5,434 nt of DNA, taken from positions 1 to 5,434 of the forward strand of contig JAFSOM010000118.1 in NCBI GenBank assembly GCA_017447005.1, in the 5' to 3' direction. The position numbers and the translations under genes are program-made. Origin of the DNA: Oscillibacter sp. (lineage in GTDB: Bacteria > Bacillota > Clostridia > Oscillospirales > Oscillospiraceae). Numbering within the stretch: the first letter of the stretch is position 1; every line of letters starts with the position of its first letter. Of the stretch, positions 1 through 3,932 are shown in pieces. Below the pieces are notes generated by a model. It did not search any database. It was not told the origin of the DNA and saw nothing but the letters and a program-made list of their open reading frames with translations.

Positions 1-1
1 G

Positions 2-637
2 AAGCTGAAGCCGGAAGTTGAGGCAAGAGCCAAAGCCAAACAGTCCGAATCCGGGGGAGACAGGAAAAGCGAAGCCGCAAAATCGGTTAGTCTTAATTCA
101 GACAAACCGATTTCCGAAGAGCCTTCCGCGCCCCCTGAGCGGATGGACGCCCGGCGGCAACTCGCCGATTCGGTCGGCATTGGCCGTGACACCATGAGCC
201 GGATTATGAAGATTGACGAGCAGGCTCCGCAGGCGGTCAAGGACGCGCTCGACAACAAGGAAATTTCCGTCAATCAGGGCTACAACATTACCCGTCAGTT
301 GCAGGACGTGCCGGAGGAGGAGCGCGAAGCGGCGGCGGAAGCGGCGCTGGAAGTCGAAAAGGGCAAGCGGGAACTCCGCAAATCGGACGCGGAGCTTGAC
401 CGCAGCACAAAAATCGCCGCGACGTTCTCCAAAGCCTACGAAAAGGCGATTCTCCTGACCGCCACGGAAGAAAACGTGTCCTGCTGGGTGGACTGCTGCC
501 GCATGAGGCCGGAGGAAATCCGTGAGAATCTGGAGCAGTCCCGCGAGCTTTCCCGGACGTTCGCCGCAATCGCGGACATTCTGGAAGGGATGATTCCCGC
601 AGACGGAGAAACGGACATCGTTGAGGAAGCGGCGTAA
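2..637 (+). CDS. ParB-like partition/DNA-binding protein, C-terminal part (5' end outside window)
   Basis: The frame is open from the left edge to the TAA at 635-637, giving 211 visible residues; the N-terminal ParB nuclease-like domain must lie upstream. Visible residues 1-47 are a charged, low-complexity linker containing GGDRKSEAAKSV, a stretch I associate with ParB-like proteins of Bacillota elements. A helix-turn-helix follows at about residues 52-71 (RQLADSVGIGRDTMSRIMKI), then a region containing ISVNQGYNITRQLQ that resembles the rest of the ParB DNA-binding domain. Next come an Ala/Glu/Lys-rich, probably coiled-coil helix (about 105-137) and a helical C-terminus containing ILLTATEENV. 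The ATG at 143 lies inside the linker without a Shine-Dalgarno and is not the start. Proteins of this family bind DNA for plasmid or element partitioning, or act as element regulators; which applies here is not visible. A hairpin overlaps the stop codon. Confidence is high for the family, lower for a true segregation role. Confidence 0.82.
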   Translation, partial: KLKPEVEARAKAKQSESGGDRKSEAAKSVSLNSDKPISEEPSAPPERMDARRQLADSVGIGRDTMSRIMKIDEQAPQAVKDALDNKEISVNQGYNITRQLQDVPEEEREAAAEAALEVEKGKRELRKSDAELDRSTKIAATFSKAYEKAILLTATEENVSCWVDCCRMRPEEIRENLEQSRELSRTFAAIADILEGMIPADGETDIVEEAA

Positions 638-650
638 GCCTTACGCTTCC
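625..650 (+). other. Hairpin overlapping the parB-like stop codon
   Basis: GGAAGCG (625-631) pairs perfectly with CGCTTCC (644-650). Inside it, TAA (635-637, the stop codon) can pair with TTA (641-643) around a GCC loop, leaving 632-634 as a bulge. The core GCGTAAGCCTTACGC is also a perfect 15-base palindrome. No T-run follows, so this is not a classical intrinsic terminator. It could stabilise the mRNA 3' end or affect termination and reinitiation. Confidence 0.45.
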
Positions 651-675
651 GGTCGCGCAACCAAAACAAAACGCG

Positions 676-705
676 GGCGCTTCTTTCCGTGAGGGAGGAA
701 GCGCC
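676..705 (+). promoter_or_regulatory. 13-bp hairpin with GUGA tetraloop just upstream of the DUF3846 ribosome-binding site
   Basis: GGCGCTTCTTTCC (676-688) pairs with GGGAGGAAGCGCC (693-705) around the loop GTGA (689-692). Eleven pairs are Watson-Crick and two are G-U. GUGA fits the GNRA tetraloop class, which favours real RNA folding. The hairpin ends one base before the Shine-Dalgarno at 707-714, so it could hold the ribosome-binding site accessible, act as a processing or stability element, or bind a regulator. No T-run follows, so a simple terminator is unlikely. The structure is seen in the sequence; the role is inference. Confidence 0.5.
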
Positions 706-706
706 G

Positions 707-714
707 GGAGGTGA
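707..714 (+). promoter_or_regulatory. Consensus Shine-Dalgarno GGAGGTGA that decides a TTG start
   Basis: GGAGGTGA is a full complement to the 3' end of 16S rRNA. It overlaps the in-frame GTG at 711, so that codon cannot be served by it. An in-frame TTG at 723 lies 8 bases after it, which is ideal spacing. The downstream gene is therefore called from 723. Confidence 0.7.
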
Positions 715-722
715 CTGACAAA

Positions 723-1148
723 TTGGACGAAACAACGGACGCTAAAATCAAAGTCCTTGTCGTTGAGCCGATGAGAGAGCCATATGTGAAAGAACTCGAC
801 GGACTGGATGATATGCAGGCAATTGTCGGCGGTTACATTGAGGCGACCTATCCTTTCCCGCATGACAACGTGGCGGTTGTTTGCAACGAGTCCGGGAAAA
901 TCATGGGACTGCCCGCGAACCGCCCGGTTATGGACAAAAGCGGCCTGATTCCCAAGGACATCATTCAAGGGACGTTCTTTGTGGCGGGTATCGGCGAGGA
1001 CGATTTCATCTCGTTGAGCGACGAACAGATTCGGCGCTATACGGACTACTACAAAGAGCATACGGTCATTGACGCCGCGAAGTCCGAACGGCGGCAAAAC
1101 GGCGGCGTTCCCGAAAGGAAGCGCCGGAAACCGCCCAAGTCGCGGTAA
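723..1148 (+). CDS. DUF3846 domain-containing protein
   Basis: The product is 141 residues when started at TTG 723; a GTG at 711 would add four residues but lies inside the Shine-Dalgarno. The body matches the DUF3846 pattern as I know it: an N-terminal strand IKVLVVEP (9-16), LDDMQAIVGGYIE (28-40), an Asn-Glu-x-Gly-Lys turn (CNESGKIMGLPANR, 54-67), DIIQGTFFVAG (79-89) and FISLSDEQIRRY (95-106). DUF3846 proteins are small and soluble and recur in phages and conjugative elements of Bacillota; no biochemical function is established to my knowledge. Residues from about 120 to the end are a basic, probably disordered tail ending KRRKPPKSR. The next gene begins 18 bases after the TAA, so this gene probably shares a transcript with the amidoligase block. 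Family assignment is fairly sure; function is unknown. Confidence 0.82.
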   Translation: MDETTDAKIKVLVVEPMREPYVKELDGLDDMQAIVGGYIEATYPFPHDNVAVVCNESGKIMGLPANRPVMDKSGLIPKDIIQGTFFVAGIGEDDFISLSDEQIRRYTDYYKEHTVIDAAKSERRQNGGVPERKRRKPPKSR

Positions 1149-1166
1149 CGCCAAAGAGGAATCCGC

Positions 1167-2141
1167 ATGAGCCAAATTGGAATCAAGGACCAATGTTTCG
1201 GCGTGGAGGTGGAGATGACCGGCGTCACCCGCGAAGAGGCGGCGAAAGCGCTGGGGCTTTACTTTGAAACGGAGCCGATTCATATAGGCGGCGTCTACGA
1301 CGCGTGGAGCGTGAAAGACAGAGAAGGCAAGACGTGGAAAATCATGAGCGACGCCAGCATTCAGGGGGAGCGCAAGGCCGAGGATGATTACGAACTCACT
1401 TCGGACAGAGCCTACCGCGTGGAGATGGTCACGCCCAAACTGACCTATCCGGAACTTCCGAAATTTCAGGAGTGCGTCCGGCAGGTTCGCTATGCGGGGG
1501 CGAAAGTCAACAGTTCCTGCGGCCTGCACGTCCATGTCGACGGCGCGAACCATAACCGCCAGAGCCTGAAAAATCTGATGAGCATTATGTACTCAAAAGA
1601 GGATTTGCTCTTCAAGGCGCTCAAAGTCAACGAGGCGAGGGCAGGGCGGTGGTGCCAGAAAGTGCGCGAACCTATGCTCCGGGAGGCTCGGAAGCTCTCT
1701 TCGGAGGAAACGAAAGACCTTACGGCGCTGGAGGAAATCTGGTACGAGGGGTGTGTTGACGCGGAGTCTCACTACAACTGGACACGCTACTACGCGATCA
1801 ATCTGCACTCCATGTTCTACCGGGGAACTGTGGAGTGGCGCTGTTTCAACTCGACCCTTCACGCGGGTAAAGCGGCGGCTTACGTCAACCTGTGCCTCGC
1901 CATCTCCGCGCAGGCGATTTCCCAGCGCAGTACGGTCATGCGCAAGACCCAGAGCGACAACGAGGCGTTCACGTTCCGCGTCTGGCTCGTTCGGCTCGGC
2001 CTGAACGGGCCGGAGTTCAAGCACACGCGCGACCACCTCCTTGCCAATCTGGACGGGGACAAGGCATGGCGGCACGACAAGGACAGCTACGCGGTCAATC
2101 AGCAAAAAAAGAAGAAGAAAAAACGCGAGACAGTGAGGTGA
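1167..2141 (+). CDS. Amidoligase family protein (glutamine-synthetase fold, Amidoligase_2 type)
   Basis: The product is 324 residues, with AGAGGA at 1155-1160 six bases before the ATG. The motifs of the predicted glutamine-synthetase-like COOH-NH2 ligases occur in order: FGVEVEM (11-17, Glu14 and Glu16 as likely metal ligands), WKIMSDASI (58-66), VEMVTPKL (85-92), CGLHVHVDG (118-126, His121 and His123) and NLHSMFYRGTVEWRCFNST (212-230, with Glu223 and Arg225). Enzymes of this fold activate a carboxylate with ATP and join it to an amine; this family is predicted to modify peptides or proteins, but the substrate is unknown. It is not glutamine synthetase itself, being shorter and otherwise dissimilar. 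The tail from about 310 is QQKKKKKKRETVR, encoded by A-rich DNA with possible slippage. Four bases separate its stop from the next gene, whose Shine-Dalgarno overlaps this stop. Linkage to a GGCT gene supports gamma-glutamyl chemistry. Cytoplasmic; no signal peptide. Confidence 0.88.
   Translation: MSQIGIKDQCFGVEVEMTGVTREEAAKALGLYFETEPIHIGGVYDAWSVKDREGKTWKIMSDASIQGERKAEDDYELTSDRAYRVEMVTPKLTYPELPKFQECVRQVRYAGAKVNSSCGLHVHVDGANHNRQSLKNLMSIMYSKEDLLFKALKVNEARAGRWCQKVREPMLREARKLSSEETKDLTALEEIWYEGCVDAESHYNWTRYYAINLHSMFYRGTVEWRCFNSTLHAGKAAAYVNLCLAISAQAISQRSTVMRKTQSDNEAFTFRVWLVRLGLNGPEFKHTRDHLLANLDGDKAWRHDKDSYAVNQQKKKKKKRETVR
2104..2123 (+). repeat. A-rich tract with an in-phase A AAA AAG slippery heptamer
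   Basis: A run of seven A (2104-2110) and a run of six A (2118-2123) flank AAG repeats and encode the Lys6 tail of the amidoligase. The heptamer at 2105-2111 is A AAA AAG in the X XXY YYZ phase, the slip site of Escherichia coli dnaX. A -1 shift would replace the end KKKKRETVR with about twelve residues reading EEEKTRDSEVTR, stopping at 2147-2149. No clear stimulatory hairpin follows, so actual frameshifting is uncertain. Confidence 0.4.
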
Positions 2142-2145
2142 CGCG

Positions 2146-2397
2146 ATGAAAATCCGCATTGACGAAACAACCTATGAGGGAACCGCGACGGAAATTATGG
2201 AGTCTTTGCGGCTCCTGACGTTCAATCCGGACGACTTCCCCGATACCGACAGCTATATCCGCCAGCTTCAGGACAACTTTACGCGTTCCACGGACATGGA
2301 GTGCGAACTCCCGGAATCCGGCGTGGAGGAGCGGGCGCGGGCGATGTTTGAGCAACTGGCGCGTATCGGCGGCCTGGAGACGCTCGACGATGGGTGA
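2146..2397 (+). CDS. Small acidic protein of unknown function between amidoligase and GGCT genes
   Basis: The product is 83 residues with strong translation signals: GTGAGGTGA at 2133-2141 lies just before ATG 2146 and includes the stop codon of the amidoligase gene. The 3' end overlaps the next gene by 8 bases (ATG 2390, TGA 2395-2397), so the three genes are probably translationally coupled. I recognise no named domain. The sequence begins with a short predicted strand (MKIRIDETTYEG), followed by a helix (TATEIMESLRLL), a central DDFPDTDSYIRQLQDNF segment, a second helix (EERARAMFEQLARI) and the end GGLETLDDG. It has 20 acidic against 8 basic residues and no signal peptide or membrane segment. 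Its fixed position inside the block suggests an adaptor, regulator or protein substrate for the ligase; that is inference only. Confidence 0.75.
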   Translation: MKIRIDETTYEGTATEIMESLRLLTFNPDDFPDTDSYIRQLQDNFTRSTDMECELPESGVEERARAMFEQLARIGGLETLDDG

Positions 2398-3490
2398 GCG
2401 GCTTTATTTCGCCTACGGAAGCAACATCAACCTGACGCAGATGAGCCGACGCTGCCCGGACGCGGAAGTCGTCGGCCCGGTGACATTGCCCGGATACGAA
2501 CTGCTGTTCCGGTGCGGCCTCGCCACCATTGAGCCGAAAGAGGGCGCGACGGTTCCGGGACTGCTTTGGAAACTCACGCCCCTCTGCGAAAAATCGCTGG
2601 ACGTTTACGAAGGCTTTCCGAGACTGTACGACAAGCGGGATGTGACTGTCCGCGACAGCGGCGGACTGGAGTTCGCTGTGATGGCCTACGTTATGGTTCC
2701 GGGACCGTTTTTGCAACCCGGCGTTCCTTCCGGCGCTTACTTTCAAGGCATCCTTGACGGCTACCGTCAGGTGGGACTTCCCGAAAGCGCGCTCGGCGAC
2801 GCGCTGGACCATGTCCGTCAGGAGGTTCGGGAGCGAATGGGTCGCCGGGATTCGGAGCCGGACGATGACGATGATGACGAAGAGGAAGAGGATGAGCCGG
2901 ACGAAGAGGAAGAGGAGCCGGAGGATGACGGACAGGAAAAAACGCTCTATTTCGCTTACGGAAGCAACCTGAACTTTGACCAAATGGCGAACCGTTGTCC
3001 GGACGCCGTCCCGTTGGGAAAGGCGATTCTCGACAATTACGCTCTGGCGTTCCGGGGGCGCGACGACGGCAACGGCGTGGCGACGGTCATACCGTACAAA
3101 GGGCGCAAGGTTCACGGCCTGCTGTGGGAATTGACCTCCGACAACGAGGAATCTCTTGACATCCGAGAGGGAGTTCCCTTTGTGTACGACAAACGGACAA
3201 TCACAGTGCGGGACGAGAACGGCGGGTTCCGCACGGCCATGACATACGCGATGACGCATGAGCGCAACCGTGCGCCCGCCATGCCGACCGAAGCCTACTA
3301 CAACCGCATCCGGGACGGGTACCGACAAAACGGACTCCCGCTTCAGGCGCTTGGACGGGCGATTCAGAATCTGCGCGAGGAGGTCGGAACGCTTCAGGGG
3401 GAGATTTATCTTCCCGGAAAACCGAAGCCGGAGGACATTGAAAACCGCCCGAAAAAAGGCGCGAAGAAACAAAAGCGGCGCGAACGCTGA
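2390..3490 (+). CDS. Tandem gamma-glutamylcyclotransferase (GGCT/AIG2-like) protein with acidic linker
   Basis: The product is 366 residues, built of two GGCT domains (about 4-147 and 185-332) that are roughly 45-50% identical by eye. Each has the substrate-loop motif LYFAYGSN (5-12, 186-193), a GLLW strand (57-60, 243-246) and the LDxxEG motif with the proposed catalytic Glu (Glu74, Glu260), so both sites look intact. Single-domain members are usually about 110-190 residues. The family releases 5-oxoproline from gamma-glutamyl amino acids, peptides or amines. The linker (about 155-182) is almost only Asp and Glu (DDDDDDEEEEDEP and similar) and is built from a DNA tandem repeat. The C-terminus is basic (KKGAKKQKRRER). 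The ATG at 2390 is chosen because it directly precedes the first domain, has GGAGA at 2376-2380 and overlaps the preceding stop; a TTG at 2348 adds no domain sequence. Next to an amidoligase it may reverse or edit a gamma-glutamyl bond (inference). Predicted cytoplasmic. Confidence 0.9.
   Translation: MGERLYFAYGSNINLTQMSRRCPDAEVVGPVTLPGYELLFRCGLATIEPKEGATVPGLLWKLTPLCEKSLDVYEGFPRLYDKRDVTVRDSGGLEFAVMAYVMVPGPFLQPGVPSGAYFQGILDGYRQVGLPESALGDALDHVRQEVRERMGRRDSEPDDDDDDEEEEDEPDEEEEEPEDDGQEKTLYFAYGSNLNFDQMANRCPDAVPLGKAILDNYALAFRGRDDGNGVATVIPYKGRKVHGLLWELTSDNEESLDIREGVPFVYDKRTITVRDENGGFRTAMTYAMTHERNRAPAMPTEAYYNRIRDGYRQNGLPLQALGRAIQNLREEVGTLQGEIYLPGKPKPEDIENRPKKGAKKQKRRER
2876..2920 (+). repeat. In-frame tandem repeat coding for the acidic GGCT linker
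   Basis: Unit 1 (2876-2899, 24 bases) begins GACGAAGAGGAAGAGG and ends GATGAGCCG. Unit 2 (2900-2920, 21 bases) repeats it with one codon missing. They encode DEEEEDEP and DEEEEEP. A GAC/GAT-repeat tract lies just before (about 2861-2875). All differences are multiples of three, so the linker can grow or shrink without breaking the frame. Confidence 0.75.
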
Positions 3491-3510
3491 CGCTGTTCCT
3501 CCGCGCCGTT
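3474..3510 (+). other. Hairpin overlapping the GGCT stop codon
   Basis: CGGCGCG (3476-3482) pairs perfectly with CGCGCCG (3502-3508), extended outward by a G-U and an A-T pair (3475/3509, 3474/3510). Inside, AAC (3483-3485) can pair with GTT (3495-3497), leaving 3498-3501 bulged. The TGA stop (3488-3490) lies in the apical loop. The following sequence has no clean T-run, so it is a possible weak terminator or an mRNA 3'-stability element. Confidence 0.4.
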
Positions 3511-3653
3511 GTCTGTTTCGGCTCTGCGCGTCGCATGGACAAGGCGCATTTACCGCCAAAAGCGGGCGTTTTAGGTAGTAGAAAAACAATTTCAGGAAGA
3601 AACCGAAGCGGGCGCTGTTTCCGGTTTCTTTGCGTCCGCTGATTTCATAGAAA
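3491..3653 (+). other. Non-coding gap between GGCT gene and small ORF, rich in inverted repeats
   Basis: No credible gene is seen here. CGCC (3554-3557) can pair with GGCG (3565-3568) followed by TTTTA, a weak terminator-like arrangement. The stretch at 3571-3593 is AT-richer but has no good -35/-10 pair that I can defend. The main structure is the interleaved inverted repeats at 3597-3640, listed separately. Together with the small ORF and its downstream spacer, the stretch without a confident gene runs from 3491 to 3932. Confidence 0.5.
3597..3640 (+). promoter_or_regulatory. Two interleaved, competing 9-bp inverted repeats (possible RNA switch)
   Basis: Helix A is AAGAAACCG (3597-3605) with CGGTTTCTT (3622-3630), a perfect match. 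Helix B is AGCGGGCGC (3607-3615) with GCGTCCGCT (3632-3640), with one G-U pair. The arms occur in the order A, B, A', B', so the helices are either mutually exclusive or form a pseudoknot; a full pseudoknot is sterically unlikely because the connecting loops are 1, 6 and 1 bases. Helix B ends 16 bases before the GGAGG at 3656-3660. This resembles the logic of an attenuator or a ribosome-binding-site switch, but no known riboswitch class is recognised. Confidence 0.4.
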
Positions 3654-3836
3654 GTGGAGGCAAGCGAAAAGACACAACCGCCGCCTTTGTCACAGGGCGA
3701 CATTGTGACGCTGAACCGTCAGGGACAGCGTCGGGCGTTCCGCTTAACCCGCGACGGTTTCGCGGAATGTCAGGAATTTCCGAAGGCGCCGCGCCGGGGC
3801 GGAAATTTCAAGAAGCGAAAATCCCCGGAGCGGTAA
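3654..3836 (+). CDS. Possible small basic protein, start uncertain
   Basis: The frame gives 60 residues from GTG 3654 and about 49 from TTG 3687, ending at TAA 3834-3836. The central part, LSQGDIVTLNRQGQRRAFRL, looks like a small beta-barrel or SH3-like strand pattern, followed by TRDGFAECQEF and a basic end GGNFKKRKSPER. In its favour are the + orientation, the unbroken frame and a basic tail like its neighbours. Against it, the only good Shine-Dalgarno (GGAGG 3656-3660) overlaps the GTG and has no start codon at normal spacing; TTG 3687 lies 26 bases away. The upstream competing hairpins suggest the region is transcribed. No family is recognised. It could be a real small element gene with an unusual start, a decayed gene, or chance. 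Confidence 0.4.
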   Translation: MEASEKTQPPPLSQGDIVTLNRQGQRRAFRLTRDGFAECQEFPKAPRRGGNFKKRKSPER

Positions 3837-3865
3837 AACGCGCCGACAGCGCGGAGCGGAAAAAC
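3826..3865 (+). repeat. 14-base direct repeat CGGAGCGG(T/A)AAAAC, two copies
   Basis: The copies are at 3826-3839 and 3852-3865, 26 bases apart start to start, with a single T/A difference. The first copy contains the stop codon of the small ORF. Between them CGCGC (3839-3843) and GCGCG (3849-3853) can form a 5-bp hairpin. Two copies are too few to call iterons; a protein-binding site or local duplication is possible. Confidence 0.4.
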
Positions 3866-3870
3866 AAACG

Positions 3871-3911
3871 GCGGGACGGTTTCCGGTCAAAAACGCCGGA
3901 AAGCGTCCCGT
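3871..3911 (+). promoter_or_regulatory. Long hairpin upstream of the ArdA-like gene
   Basis: CGGGACG (3872-3878) pairs with CGTCCCG (3904-3910). After a single G/G mismatch (3879/3903), TTTCCGGT (3880-3887) pairs with GCCGGAAA (3895-3902), including one T/G wobble. The loop is CAAAAAC (3888-3894), and an outer G-U pair is possible at 3871/3911. It is the strongest inverted repeat in the window. No T-run follows it and it ends about 12 bases before the GTGAGG Shine-Dalgarno of the next gene, so translational control, RNA processing or a protein-binding site are better guesses than termination. Confidence 0.55.
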
Positions 3912-3932
3912 GAACGGTAAAGTGAGGACGAT

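Noticed and set aside
143..637. ATG 143 as the start of a complete 164-residue gene
   Set aside because: The frame is open to the left edge, there is no Shine-Dalgarno before 143, and the upstream residues belong to a ParB-type linker. It is an internal Met.
288..1553. Long antisense open frame of 421 codons on the - strand
   Set aside because: It lies opposite three well-supported + strand genes, has no recognisable domain, and is explained by the codon bias of GC-rich DNA, which keeps the opposite frame open.
1167..2141. Calling the ligase a true glutamine synthetase or gamma-glutamylcysteine synthetase
   Set aside because: At 324 residues it is too short and lacks their signatures; the GVEVE, SDASI, HVHVDG and TVEWR motifs fit the Amidoligase_2 type better.
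2348..2389. TTG 2348 as the start of the GGCT protein
   Set aside because: The added 14 residues overlap the preceding gene and show no domain. ATG 2390 has a good Shine-Dalgarno and begins right at the first GGCT motif.
2105..2397. Frameshift fusion of the amidoligase with the small acidic protein
   Set aside because: The -1 frame stops at 2147-2149 and the +1 frame at 2134-2136, before the small gene could be entered in frame.
2279..3703. Long antisense open frame of 474 codons on the - strand
   Set aside because: It is opposite the GGCT gene, whose domains are unmistakable. Its translation is Arg/Val/Ala-rich without any family motif.
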